Below are positions 48,565 through 60,226 of a stretch of DNA of 64,000 nucleotides, piece by piece; the stretch's first letter is position 1, and every line of letters starts with the position of its first letter. Both the position numbers and the translations under genes were made by a program. This stretch comes from Gyromitra esculenta (lineage: Eukaryota > Ascomycota > Pezizomycetes > Pezizales > Discinaceae): positions 744,001-808,000 of the forward strand of contig JBCAML010000010.1 of assembly GCA_038503075.1 (NCBI GenBank), read 5' to 3'. The notes beneath the pieces are model-generated. The model saw nothing but the letters and a program-made list of their open reading frames with translations. It had not been told where the DNA came from and did not search any database.

Positions 48565-51500
48565 GTATTCCTCATGATCGTTAACTTGAACTGGCGGGGG
48601 CGGCATAATAATTTGACCAGGGAGTGGGTCGATGGGAGCTGCTTTGATTAATGAGACGTGGAACACGGGGTGATACTTCATTGATCTTGGGAGATCAATT
48701 TCATAGGCATAGGCTGAAACAACACGTTTCACCGAGAAAGGGCCACTCCATTTCCAATCCAGCTTCCTTGAGTTTCGCGTTGTCCTCATGTTCTTCATCG
48801 ATACAAACACTTCATCGTTTTCCCTAAATGATGGAGCAGGAGTGCGGTGTCGGTTTGTACTAGACTCGAAGATATCTTGAGCTGTCTTCATCTGTACTCG
48901 GAGGAAGTCTCTAAGTTCTTCCATTTTAGAGGCGAAGTCATTGGCATCGAGGGTCTGGGGGGAACGGTCATTAGAGATGACGGAGGTATCAAAGCGAGGG
49001 TGGTAACCGTAGTTGGCAAAGAAGGGTGTAGCTTTCGTGCTGGCTGACTCTTGGTTATTGGCAGCGAACTCCGCAATAGGTAGCCATTTTGTCCAGTCGT
49101 CTTGTTGGTAAGAAACATAGCAACGAAGATATTGTTCCATAACGGCATTAAGACGTTCGGTTTGACCATCTGTTTCTGGGTGGAAAGATGTTGACATCCG
49201 AGCGGAGATATTCAGGCGTTGGCAAAGATGCTTCCAGAACTTAGCGGTAAACTGCGTTCCTCTATCCGAAGTGATATGGGAAGGTAGTCCGTGGAGTTTC
49301 CAAACGTTTTGGAGGTAGAGTTCGGCAGTTTGCTCGGCGTTGACGGTTGTATTGCACGGGATAAGGTGTCGCATCTTCGAGAGTCGATCCACCACAACCA
49401 AAATAGCATCAAAGCCGTTAGATTCTGGGAGACCGGTAACGAAGTCCATTGATAGCTCTTCCCAGGGGCGATTAGGAATTGGGAGTGGCTTCAGGACACC
49501 TTGGGTACCGAGGGTGCTTGGTTTTGCTCGTCGACAGGTATGACAGTTTCGCGTATAACGGCCAATATACTCTCTCATCTTTGGCCAATAAAAGTGCCTT
49601 GAAATAAGTTCGAAGGATTTTTCACGTCCCGGGTGGCCAGCTGAGGGGGCGTCATGATGTCGTTGTAGGATGAGGAGGCGAAGAGGGTCATGATCAGGGA
49701 TATAGAGTTTTTGCCGGTAATAAAGGCGGCCGTTGACTTCAGTACAATCACCTAAGGTGATCTCTTTGGATTGTCGTTCACCTCTTCTAAGTGCTAGGAG
49801 GATTTTTTGTGGGAACGGGTCAGCACTATATCCAAGATTCATTAAGGTATTAAGGGAGGCATCCAATTCAGCGGGTTCATTTGATAAAGAACCCGAAAAC
49901 AAACTTAACTTAGGATCAACGTTCTTCTCCTTTAAGACCACTTGGTGTTGGTGTCTTAGTCTTTCATCCCCTTCTTCAGGGAGATCTCCTGATCTCCGAG
50001 TCAGTGCGTCCGGTTTTCCTCCTTGTACTCCTGGTCTATAGGTAATGACGAAGTCAAAACGTGAAAGGTATTCGGCCCATCTGACTTGTCGTCGATTAAG
50101 TTGCTTGGTGGTCATGAAATATTCCAAGTTTTTGTGGTCAGTAATAACTGAGATGGGTAGTTCTGATCCTTCCAGCTCTGGTCTCCATTCCTCGAAACAG
50201 CGTATAATAGCGAGAAGTTCCTTATCATAAATCTCGTAGTTGCATTCAGCTGGTGAGTGCTTCTTGGAGAAGAAGGCTACAGGATGAAGTACGCCGTTAT
50301 CATCAAGTTGGGATAGGACACCACCGGAGACGAAGTCAGAAGCATCGGATTCCACGAAGATTTTCTTTCGAGGGTCGAAGTGGATGAGGACGGGGGCCTT
50401 AGTAAAGGCATCTTTCAGGGCTTCGAATGCGAGTTCTGCTTCGACTGTCCATTCAAAGACAACACCTTTTCTTGTGAAAGCAGTAAGGGGGGCAGCTAAT
50501 CGGGAGAATCCTAGGATGAATCGTCGGTAAAAATTTGCGAAGCCAAGGAAAGCTTGTACATCTTTGACTGACTTTGGACGGTTCCAATCTCGGACTGCTT
50601 TGAGTTTATCATCGTCCATTTTTATGCCTTCGGGGGTTAGTATTAGGCCTAGGTATTTGATGGATTGCACATGGAACTCGCACTTCTCAGGTTTGAGAAG
50701 GATATTGTTGGCTTTGAGTGCATCGAGGACCTGTCTGACATGTACTTTATGTTCGGCGAGGGTATCGCTATAGATTAGGATGTCGTCAAGGTAAGCAGTG
50801 CAGAAAAGGTCTAGGTATTCTCGGAGGGAATCGTTTACGAATCGCTGGAATGTGCCGGGGGCGTTGGTAAGGCCGAATGGCATTACCATATATTCATATA
50901 GGCCATATCGAGTTCGGAAGGCAGTTTTCCATTCCTCTCCTTCGGCAATGCGGATCTGATGAAAGCCATCACGAAGGTCAAGTTTCGAGTACCATTGGGC
51001 TTTCGCAAGTCGATCCAATGTTTCCTTCACCAGGGGGGAGGTGTAACGATCTTTCACGGTGAGGGCATTGAGGCCACGGTAGTCCACGCACAGACGAAGG
51101 GATCCGTCAGGTTTGGCAGCGAAGAGGACTGGGGAGCCGGCAGAAGAAGAACTTGCACGGATAAAGCCTTTTTCCAGATTGTCTTCGATGTATTTCTTCA
51201 AGACCAGAAGTTCATCGCGAGACATACCATAGAGAGGTCCAAACGGTGGTTCTTTGCCTTCTTGCAGGGTGATTTTATGATCGTAGGGTCGACGAGGGGG
51301 GAGTCCTTGAGCTTTAGTCTTGTCGAACATGTCCAGGTACTTGTGATACTCAGCAGGTATTCTTTGTCTCCATTCCTCTTTAGTGGTTTTGCTATCGAGG
51401 ACTCTGTTTATCTCATATAGAGACATTGAGTAGACTTGAATACCCTTTTTCCTGGCAAGCATGCGGAAACTGGCGGCACCAATAAAGGCGGCGTTAAGCT

Positions 51501-52008
51501 TAGTCGGGGGCGGGATGGCGGCGACGGAAACAATAGGTTGTTTGGGAGCACAATGGGTGGTGCAGAATTCAGAGTTGAATTCAATGCTTTTGTTGGCGAA
51601 TTGTAGGTGGACGTCATGGAGTTTCATCCACGGGATACCGAGCACTAGGGGGTAATGTCCTAGTTTGGTGACGAAGAAGGGAGCTTTCTCATTATGTTGT
51701 TGAATAGAAAGCTCTAGGTGGCAAAGGTTGGTGATATCTCCCGAGGCAATTGTTCGGCCGTCAATGACTTCTAATTGGCGAGGAGTTTTAAGGGGAGACA
51801 ATGGTAGGGAATGGTGACGCACAAAGTTTTCATCAATGAAAGCGAACCCTGAGGCTCCAGTGTCAAGAAGTGCGTGTGTTTTTATAACTTTATTTTGGTG
51901 GGAAAGGCTACATGAAACTACAAAATGTTCCCCATCCAAATTATCCTCCACACACACATCCGACACTGAGAACCCAGAAATAGAGAACGCTGACAAAGGA
52001 AAAAACGA

Positions 52009-52053
52009 AACCAGAGCAGGGTCACGAGGCGACTCTGGTTGAACTAGTTTAAA
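52009..52053 (-). promoter_or_regulatory. Programmed -1 frameshift signal, Gyp-D
   Basis: TTTAAAC (52053-52047) followed by the gag stop, 6-nt spacer and hairpin AACCAGAG/CTCTGGTT. Confidence 0.88.
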
Positions 52054-53291
52054 GACTCAACTGAGTCTGCTGTATCGAGGGCGGAAAAACGAGGTGGCAA
52101 AGGCGGTGGAAAGACAGAGGAAGCTGGAGGAGCAGCGGGGGCATTAGTAGCGGCTCCCCTCATGGTAGGACGTTTGGAGGCGGAGGGGCAGTTGGAGAAG
52201 ATGTGTCCTTCTCCGGCGCAGAACAGACAGCGGTTATTGGTCTGTCTCCACGCTTTTTCTTCGGGCGATAGTTTCCGTCTCCCGTTGATCTGAACATAGC
52301 GTTGTTCAGGAGCAGGGCGGGAGGTAGAGGTTCGACCGAAGGATAGGTCCATGGGGGCAAGTCCTCCTGGGGCGAATGAGGAGGAGGCAGGGGTGAAGGC
52401 AGCGGGGGCGGCAGCGGGGGCGGTGAATTGTCCCATGGTGTTACGGGCATTATTTTTCTTCTCCTCTCTTCTTGCTCGGATACGGTTATCTAAGCGGAGG
52501 AGGAAGGCGCAGAGAGAGGTGAAGGTGGTGGGGAAGTCGGCTACAGTCACTACGGCTTCCTTCAGCTCGTCTGACATTCCGAATTCCAGGGCATCGTTTT
52601 TTGCTGACTCATCATAGTTCAACCGCCCCATGATTCGCTGAAAGTCGGCAAGGTAAGCAGAGAAATCTCGCTTCCCTTGTCGGAGTTGGTGTAGCTCGCG
52701 ACGAGCTGTTCCGAGTGGGTCGGGGTCTCCGAAGGCGGTTTCCAGGGCGGTAATCAATTCGGCGGCGTTATTCCAGGTAGTAGTCCCGTCAGGGAGGACA
52801 GAGTGGCGGATCTGCTCGAGGGCGGCTCCCTCAAGGCGGCTGATAGCATACAATATCATATTGTTGCTACTGGAGAAGCGGTCGGCGTTAACCGAGAGTT
52901 TTGATCGGAGTTGTAAGACGAACCCGGGGAGTTTATCGCGGGACCCATTGAATTTATCTGGGTCGGGCATCTTGTCTGAACGGCCTCCTTGTGTATGAGC
53001 GGGAGGCGGTGGTGGCGAGGGCGCAGGTGGTGGGGGAGCGGCGTTAAGAAGGCGGGCGACTTCTGCTTCGGCCGCTTGTAATTGGGACTGGCAAGTGTTG
53101 AACCTTGCCGTCATGTTGTTTCTTTCTTGAGTGACTTCCTCAAGCTGAAGGTCTGCGTAGGTGAGGTTGTCGACCCGCTGTTGATAGTGGGAACGAATTT
53201 CCTCATAAGCGGAGGCGAGGTCGGCATTAGCGGCGGCCTGGAAGTTCTCAAATGTTGGGAAGGTCCAGGGGGCGGGGGCAGGATTGCTCAT
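52044..53291 (-). CDS. gag: Gyp-D Gag
   Basis: 415 aa from ATG 53291 (MSNPAPAPW), the same length as Gyp-C Gag. It has a coiled coil, gag domain (FNGSRDKLPGFVLQLRSKL) and knuckle CLFCAGEGHIFSNC. The frame is open. The primer-binding site lies upstream at 53338-53346, complementary to 53562-53570 in the LTR. Confidence 0.95.
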   Translation of the reverse strand: MSNPAPAPWTFPTFENFQAAANADLASAYEEIRSHYQQRVDNLTYADLQLEEVTQERNNMTARFNTCQSQLQAAEAEVARLLNAAPPPPAPSPPPPPAHTQGGRSDKMPDPDKFNGSRDKLPGFVLQLRSKLSVNADRFSSSNNMILYAISRLEGAALEQIRHSVLPDGTTTWNNAAELITALETAFGDPDPLGTARRELHQLRQGKRDFSAYLADFQRIMGRLNYDESAKNDALEFGMSDELKEAVVTVADFPTTFTSLCAFLLRLDNRIRARREEKKNNARNTMGQFTAPAAAPAAFTPASSSFAPGGLAPMDLSFGRTSTSRPAPEQRYVQINGRRKLSPEEKAWRQTNNRCLFCAGEGHIFSNCPSASKRPTMRGAATNAPAAPPASSVFPPPLPPRFSALDTADSVESLN

Positions 53292-53348
53292 GGTGATTTT
53301 ATTTAAGGGGGAAGCGGGGTAGAGGGTGTAGATTAGGAAGCAACGTAA

Positions 53349-53760
53349 TCTCAAGGAGTGAGATTCTCGTCAAGCTCTCAGGTATCCCCCGAGATGAGCA
53401 GTGCTACTTGAACGAGAAACTAACGACAGGAGAGTGTGCGAAGGTTCTACAGGCTCTACCAATTGGTTCAAGTTAAGATGACTTGAAGACAGCGACAGCG
53501 AAAGATTACGAGGTGTAACCTGAGGTTGTATTCGTGAGATACAAAGAGTGTACAATAGAAGACGTTGCTTAAAGAAAGAAGAAGGAAAAGTACAAGATGA
53601 GGGGAAATCCCTTCGCTTATATACCACATTCCACCCCTTTCGATGACAAAGACATGACTCATTGTAACGAGAAACTCATGGAAACGCAAAGAACAACAAC
53701 AAAATCCAACAACCATATACCCACGTATCTAATCGACCAACATAACAACCATCCATGAAA
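53349..53760 (-). repeat. Gyp-D 5' LTR
   Basis: 412 bp. A TATATAAG box precedes AAGCAACGT (53570-53562 on the minus strand). Confidence 0.95.
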
Positions 53761-54609
53761 CTCAATGGTATACAAAACTCGATCTCCGCGAGGGCTATCA
53801 TCAGATCCGAATCGCCGAAGGGGAGGAATGGAAAACGGCCTTCCGAACTCGCTATGGACTCTATGAATATCAAGTGATGCCATTCGGTCTAACCAATGCA
53901 CCCGGCACCTTTCAACGCTTTGTCAACGACTGCCTGAGAGAATATCTAGATATTTTCTGCACCGCCTATCTCGATGACATCCTCATTTATAGCAATACCT
54001 TCGCAGAACACCAGATCCATGTTCGCAAGGTTCTCCAAACTCTCAGGGATAATGATATTTTGCTGAAACCTGAGAAGTGCGAATTCGAGGTACAAACTAC
54101 CAAATACCTCGGTCTCATCCTTACCCCTGACGGCATTAAGATGGATGAGGAAAAACTCAAGGCCGTCCGGGAATGGGGAACACCGAAAAGCGTAAAAGAT
54201 GTCCAAGCTTTCTTAGGCTTTGCCAACTTTTACCGTCGCTTTATTTTAGGATTTTCCAAACTCGTTGCACCGCTCACCGCCCTCACCAGGAAAGGCATCA
54301 CTTTTGAATGGTCCGTCGAAGCTGAAATAGCCTTCGAAAACCTCAAATATGCCTTTACTACTGCCCCAATCCTAATTCACTTCGATCCTGACAAGAAGAT
54401 CATTGTAGAAACAGACGCCTCAGACTTTGTGTCAGGAGGAGTCCTATCTCAGTACGACGATAACGGTGTCTTACATCCAGTGGCCTTTTTCTCAAAGAAA
54501 CACTCCCCCGCGGAATGTAACTACGAGATTTATGACAAGGAACTACTGGCCATTATCCGAGTTTTTGAGGAATGGCGCCCTGAGCTGGAAGGATCGAAGC
54601 ACCCGATTG

Positions 54610-55016
54610 TCTCACGGTTGTGCCTCGAGTTAAGCCCTTCAGTATCCCTGAAGGTGAGCAGTGCTACTTAAGCGAGGTGACAACACGTTTGAAGAGTGCA
54701 GCGTGTCTACAAGTTCTACGGGAGTCTTCGATCTCAAGGCGAGATAGGTGCAGCGAGGTAAACAGCGACAGCGAGGATAATCGAGATAGTATTCGACGAT
54801 TTACAGCAGAAGGTAACGAGAACGTTGCTTAAAGAGAGAAGAGAAAAAGAACAACAAACGAACGAAATCCATCGTTTAAATACCCCGCTTTTTCCCAACA
54901 AAATCCAATACCCGATAACAACCGAAATACAATAACATTGTAACAAAGGATCCGAAACCCGTAGCGACCGTCATACCAAAACCTAACCCTGTTCTCCCTT
55001 CTTTTAATCCGTGAAA
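54610..55016 (-). repeat. Gyp-E4 3' LTR
   Basis: 407 bp, ends TTTCACGG...CCGTGAGA. It is preceded on the minus strand by a GAGAGGAGGGGCTAC purine-rich tract. Confidence 0.95.
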
Positions 55017-58000
55017 GTAGCCCCTCCTCTCAAGCGTGAGCTCCTGCGAACCTTAGGACTGGTAGCAGTTGCTGTAGTTAAAAAGTTATCAAGGGCAGCA
55101 GTATCCTGAAGATCTTCGGCAGGTTCCCAGGTAGGGTGAGCATAACCCGTCCATTCGACAAGGTATTGTTGTTGTCCGCGATGTATTCGTTGTTCGAGGA
55201 TTTTCTCAATAAAGTATTCCTTTTGTTCATTTACTACGATCGGAGATGGAGGAGGTATTACTTGTCCTGGGAGAGGATCGTCGGCAGCAGGTTTCAGAAG
55301 TGAAACGTGAAAGACGGGGTGATACTTGACTGATGATGGAAGGTCAATCTCGTATGCAAAGGGCGATACTATCTTTTTTACTGGATAGGGTCCCATCCAT
55401 TTCCAGTCGAGTTTTCGAGCATTACGAACGGTTCGGATATTCTTCATGGATACGAATACCTGGTTGTTGACTTGGTAAGCAGGGGCCGGGGTTCGGTGCT
55501 TATTTGTAGAGGTTTCCTGAATATCCTGAGCTGTTCGAATTTGCGTTCGGAGGTAGTCGTACAAATCTTGCATCGTAGTTGCAAAAATTGAGGAATCTAG
55601 GCTTTGAGCAGTGGTTGTTGAAGGAATAATAGAAGTATCAAAGCGGGGATGGTAACCATAGTTTGCAAAAAAGGGGGAGACCTTAGTACTAGTCGATTCC
55701 TGATTATTTGCAGAGAATTCTGCCATCGGTAACCACTTGCTCCAGTCTCCTTGTTGATAGGACACATAGGATCGCAAGTATTGCTCCATAACCGCATTCA
55801 AGCGTTCCGTTTGTCCATCGGTTTCTGGGTGAAAGGCTGTTGACATTCTAGCTTGAATTCCTAGGCGCTGGCAGAGTTCTTTCCAAAAATGAGCGGTGAA
55901 CTGTGTTCCTCGATCGGAGGTAATATGTGTCGGTAAACCGTGAAGTTTCCAAACATACTGGAGGTAGAGATCTGCGACATCTCGGGAATTGACAGTTGTA
56001 TTGCACGGAATAAGGTGTCGCATTTTCGACAAGCGGTCCACTACTACCATAATAGCATCATAGCCGTTTGACTCTGGGAGGCCTGTCACAAAGTCCATCG
56101 AGATTTCTTGCCAGGGACGGTTTGGGATAGGTAGAGGGCGAAGAACTCCTTGGGTTTGCTGGGTAACTGGCTTCGCCTTCTGGCAGATATGGCAGTTGCG
56201 TACATATTGTTTAATCGATTCTCTCATTTTGGGCCAGTAGAAACTTCTAGCAAGGAGTTCAAAGGTCTTATCTCGTCCCGGGTGGCCTGCTGCGGGGTTA
56301 TCGTGGTGTCTTCGGATTAATTCCAAGCGGAGGGCATCTAGGTTAGGGACATAGATACATCCTCGATAACATAGTCTTCCGTTTTCCTCTGTGCATTCAC
56401 TTAAGGTGATCTTTTTTGATTGTTGATCTTTATTCCTTAGTGCCTCGAGTATCTCTTCAGGGAACTTGTCAGCGATAAATCCTTCTTGGAAAAGTTTCTC
56501 TAGGGGGGCATCCAATTCAGCAGCTTCATTTGACAAAGAAGCTGACAACAAACTTATCTTAGGATCGATATTTTCTTTCTTTAATATCACCTGGCTCTGA
56601 TGTACCAGTCTTTCATTCCCTTCCTTGGGCAGATCTCCTGATCTTCTGGTCAAAGCATCAGGTTTCCCTCCTTGACTTCCCGGTCGGTAAGTGATATCAA
56701 AGTCAAATCGAGAAAGATATTCAGCCCATCTTGCTTGGCTACGGTTGAGTTGTTTAGTACTCATAAAGTACTCAAGGTTTTTGTGGTCGCTAATGACGTC
56801 GATGGGGTGCTTGGAGCCTTCAAATTCCGGGCGCCATTCTTCGAATACTCGGATGATGGCTAGCAACTCTTTCTCCTAAATCTCATAGTTGCATTCTGCA
56901 GGTGAATGCTTCTTGGAGAAGAAGGCTACTGGGTGCAATACTCCGGCGTCATCATATTGAGACAGAATGCCTCCGGATACAAAGTCAGAGGCGTCGGTTT
57001 CTACGATGATTGTTTTATCAGGGTTGAAGTGAATTAGGATCGGGGCGGTGGTGAAGGCATATTTCAAGTTCTCAAAGGCTATGTCTGCTTCAATGGTCCA
57101 TTCAAAAGGAACCCCTTTTTTTGTAAGAGCAGAGAGGGGTGAGGAGTGTTTTGAGAATCCTAGGATGAATCGTTGGTAAAAGTTTGCAAATCCTAGGAAG
57201 GCTTGGACGTCCTTGACGCTTTTCAGTGTTCCCCATTCCTGGACAGCTCTAAGCTTTTCTTCGTCCATCTTAATGCCGTCAGGGGTGAGAATGAGACCCA
57301 AGTATTTGGTCGTCTGTACCTCGAATTCGCACTTTTCCAGTTTTAATAGGATATCATTATTCTTCAGTGTTTGGAGGACCTTTCGAACGTGAATTTGATG
57401 TTCGGCAAAGGTGTCACTGTAGATTAGGATGTCATCTAGATAAGCTGTGCAGAAAACGTCGAGGTACTCTGTGAGACAGTCGTTCACAAAGCGTTGGAAT
57501 GTTCCAGGAGCGTTTGTTAAGCCAAACGGCATGACTTGATACTCATAAAGCCCATAGCGAGTGCGGAAAGCAGTTTTCCATTCGTCTCCTTCAGCGATTC
57601 GGATTTGATGATATCCATCGCGAAGGTCCAGTTTAGTATACCACTGTGCCTTTGCTAGTCGATCAAGGGTTTCTCGGATGAGGGGAGATGTATAACGGTC
57701 CTTGACCGTAATAGCATTGAGTCCTCGATAGTCGACACATAGGCGAAGAGAGCCGTCAGCCTTTTTTACAAAGAGGACGGGGGATCCTGCAGGCGAAGAG
57801 CTAGCTCGGATAAAGCCTTTTTCAAGGTTATCTTCGATATACTTCTTTAGGACGATAAGTTCTTCTCGGGACATGCCATATAAAGGGCCGAAAGGGGCTT
57901 CTTTCCCTTCTTGGAGTTGTATTTTATGATCGTATGGTCGGCGTGGGGATAGGCCTTGGGCTTTGGCTTTGTCGAACATATCTAAGAAGTCATGGTACTC

Positions 58001-58705
58001 TGCAGGGATTCTTGCTCTCCACTCTTCCTTAGTAGTCTTTTCCTCTAGAATTCTATTAATTTCGTAGAGGGACATAGCGTATGCTTGTAGGGATCGTTTT
58101 CGAGTAAGGGTCCTGAAGCTAGCAGCATTGATAAAAGCGACGTTTAGCTTAGCTGGAGCAGGGATCGAGGGGGCGGATACAACAGTTGTACCGGGGGAAC
58201 AGTGCGTGGTGCAGAGCTTAGAATTAAACTCAATGCGTTTATCGGTGAAGTGGAGGCGAACGTCATGGTAGTTCATCCATGGAATTCCGAGGACCAAGGG
58301 ATAATGACCAAGCTGGGTAACAAAGCAGGGGGCTTGTTCCTGGTGTTGTTGAATGGATAGGTTAAGTTTGACGATATGGGTGATGGCTCCTGAGGCAACA
58401 GGGCGACCATCTATAACTTCAAGCTGTCTCGGTGTTTTAAGGGGGGAAAGAGGTAAGGAATGGTGACTCGCGAATTCTTTATCAATGAAAGCGAATCCAG
58501 AGGCTCCAGTGTCCAATAGTGCGTGGGTTTTGATGATTTTATTATTATGGGAAATGCTACAAGAAATAACAAAATGTTCCCCATCCAACTGATCTTCAAC
58601 ACACATATCCGACACTGAAAAACCCGAAATTGAAAACGCAGACAAAGGTAAAGAAAAAGGAACTGAAGCAGGGTCACTGGGCGACTTCAGTTGAACTAGT
58701 TTAAA
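55004..58705 (-). pseudogene. pol: Gyp-E4 Pol with a single in-frame stop
   Basis: 1234 codons from the heptamer, one of them TAG at 56878-56876. It lies at the position of the Tyr in [12 protein letters not shown] of the other copies, within the RNase H region, and the frame continues unchanged on both sides. Protease and RT (YLDDILIYS) lie before the stop. Integrase (HHDNPAAGHPGR...CHICQKAKP, SDRGTQFTAHFW) and chromodomain (YLVEWTGYAHPTWEPAEDL) lie after it. The next residue also differs from the consensus (Glu for Asp). The element would need trans complementation or readthrough to move. Confidence 0.94.
58661..58705 (-). promoter_or_regulatory. Programmed -1 frameshift signal, Gyp-E4
   Basis: TTTAAAC (58705-58699), gag stop, 6-nt spacer, hairpin AACTGAAG/CTTCAGTT. 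The stem differs from the other copies at several positions, and every change is matched on the partner strand. Confidence 0.9.
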
Positions 58706-60030
58706 GACCCCTCGGAGGCGTCTGGGGCATCGATTGCAAAGAACTGTGGGGGTAATGGCGGTGGGGGAAGTTGACGAGCGGAGGAAGCGGGAGGATTGGG
58801 AGCGTTGGCGAGATTGGTAAGGGCTCCCCTCATGGCGGGTTTCTTCGGAGCAGAAGGGCAGTTGGCGTAGGAGTGGTCGGGGGCGGCGCAGAACATACAT
58901 TTCCCAGTGGATCGGCGCCACTGTTTTTCTTCCTCCGAGAGCTTCCGTCTTCCGTTAACCATTGTATATCTTTGATCCTGAGGGGGGCGTGAGATATTGC
59001 TAGTACGGCCGAAGGATAGATCCATGGGGGCTAGTCCTCCGGGAGTGAAGGAGGAGGCAGGGGTGAAAGCGGGGGCGCTGAATTGTCCTATCGTATCTCG
59101 GTTATTCCCTCGTTTTTCTGCCTTGCGAGCTCGGATGCGGTTGTCCATCCGGGTAAGAGTGAGGATTGTGTCGTTGAGGTTCGTGGGGACGGCCGGGGCG
59201 AAAACCATGGCTTCTTTCAATTCCTCGGACATACCATGTTCGAGGGCATCCATTTTGGAATTCTCATCGAAGTTTAGCTGGCCCATGATCCTTTGAAAAT
59301 CAGCTAAATAAGCTGAAAAGTCGCGTTTTCCTTGCCGGAGTTGATGAAGTTCTCGTCGAGCAGTGCCGGTTGGGTCTGGGTCTCCGAAGGCGGTCTCCAG
59401 GGCGGCTATAAGTTGTTCTGCACTAGTCCAGCTGGTGAGGCCTGAGGGAAGGACAGTATGGCGAACTTGTTCTAGTGCAGCTCCTTCAAGACGATTGATC
59501 GTGTATAGGATCATGGTAGTCTCGTTAGCAAATCGGTCACGGTTGACAGTGAGTTTGGAACGGAGTTGGAGAATAAAGCCGGGGAGTTTGGTTCTGGAGC
59601 CATCGAATTTCTCTGGGTCCGGCATGCGCTCGGAGCGATGGCTGATGGTCAATGGGGCTGGTGGCGGCGAAGGAGCTAGATTAGGTGGGGCCGGCGGTGT
59701 TCGGGTGGCATTGCGGGCTTCGTTTCGCTCCTGGCGTAATCTGGCGATGAGGGTCGAGGCTTCATTGACTCTTTGATCCTGCGTGGCGGCGTGGCGGAGA
59801 GCATTCTCCACCTGTATTTGTGCTGTGCTGAGTTTGACTTCAGCGTCTTTCTCGATCTCCTGGAGGGCGTCTATTTGGTCCTCTAGTGCCTGATTGAGTT
59901 CCCGGAGCTGGTTGTATAGCTCAACAGGGTCTTCTCTCATGGCTTGAGCAAAAGCTTCCCTGGTGGGAAACCTTTGAGCGGCGACTGCAGCTCCTTCAGT
60001 GGAAGGGCCAGCGGGAGCGGGTGAGCTCAT
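58696..60030 (-). CDS. gag: Gyp-E4 Gag
   Basis: 444 aa. It has a coiled coil (LNQALEDQIDALQEIEKDAE), gag domain and CCHC knuckle CMFCAAPDHSYANC. Its ATG overlaps the stop of the upstream ORF as ATGA. Confidence 0.95.
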   Translation of the reverse strand: MSSPAPAGPSTEGAAVAAQRFPTREAFAQAMREDPVELYNQLRELNQALEDQIDALQEIEKDAEVKLSTAQIQVENALRHAATQDQRVNEASTLIARLRQERNEARNATRTPPAPPNLAPSPPPAPLTISHRSERMPDPEKFDGSRTKLPGFILQLRSKLTVNRDRFANETTMILYTINRLEGAALEQVRHTVLPSGLTSWTSAEQLIAALETAFGDPDPTGTARRELHQLRQGKRDFSAYLADFQRIMGQLNFDENSKMDALEHGMSEELKEAMVFAPAVPTNLNDTILTLTRMDNRIRARKAEKRGNNRDTIGQFSAPAFTPASSFTPGGLAPMDLSFGRTSNISRPPQDQRYTMVNGRRKLSEEEKQWRRSTGKCMFCAAPDHSYANCPSAPKKPAMRGALTNLANAPNPPASSARQLPPPPLPPQFFAIDAPDASEGSLN

Positions 60031-60182
60031 GATCTCGGTTTATCGCACGGAAGGGAGTTGGTGCGTAGGTATTGTTGGTCGAGCCACTCTGGAGTGACTT
60101 CAGTGATGGTCTGGGGTCTTCGCGGCGTCAGGCAAGGGAAAATTTGTAAGATGGATTGATGAATCCAAGCGATGAGTTCCAT
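60027..60182 (-). CDS. Conserved small upstream ORF in the Gyp-E4 leader
   Basis: 51 aa starting MELIAWIHQS, homologous to the Gyp-E1 leader ORF (shared WIHQS, FPCLT, PEWLD, YLR). Its TGA overlaps the gag start (ATGA at 60030-60027), an arrangement that allows terminated ribosomes to restart at gag. Confidence 0.6.
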   Translation of the reverse strand: MELIAWIHQSILQIFPCLTPRRPQTITEVTPEWLDQQYLRTNSLPCDKPRS

Positions 60183-60215
60183 AAAGGGGCGTCCGAGTAG
60201 AAGGTGTAGAGGAGG

Positions 60216-60224
60216 AAGCAACGT
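60216..60224 (-). other. Primer-binding site of Gyp-E4, complementary to its own LTR
   Basis: ACGTTGCTT on the minus strand pairs with AAGCAACGT of the LTR (60447-60439). Confidence 0.7.
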
Positions 60225-60226
60225 AA

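Larger units (their letters stand above)
42470..52053 (-). pseudogene. pol: Gyp-D Pol, split by Gyp-E2
   Basis: Segments are 52053-48565 and 42667-42470, 3687 nt or 1229 codons, exactly the length of Gyp-C Pol. Protease, RT (YLDDILIYS), RNase H, and integrase with HHCC and DDE motifs lie in the first segment. The chromodomain (LQYLVEWTGYALPTWEPAEY) lies in the second. Gyp-E2 cut it just before the chromodomain at NDHEEY|LVEAILD. The truncated frame would make a chromodomain-less Pol ending in seven foreign residues. Confidence 0.95.
42048..53760 (-). mobile_element. Gyp-D: Ty3/gypsy element interrupted by Gyp-E2
   Basis: LTRs are 42048-42458 (3') and 53349-53760 (5'), with TSD CTCAA (42043-42047 and 53761-53765). 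It is the same family as Gyp-C, with identical gag and pol lengths (1248 and 3687 nt) once Gyp-E2 is removed. It inserted in the RT region of Gyp-E1. I count about six substitutions and three small indels between its LTRs. Confidence 0.95.
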
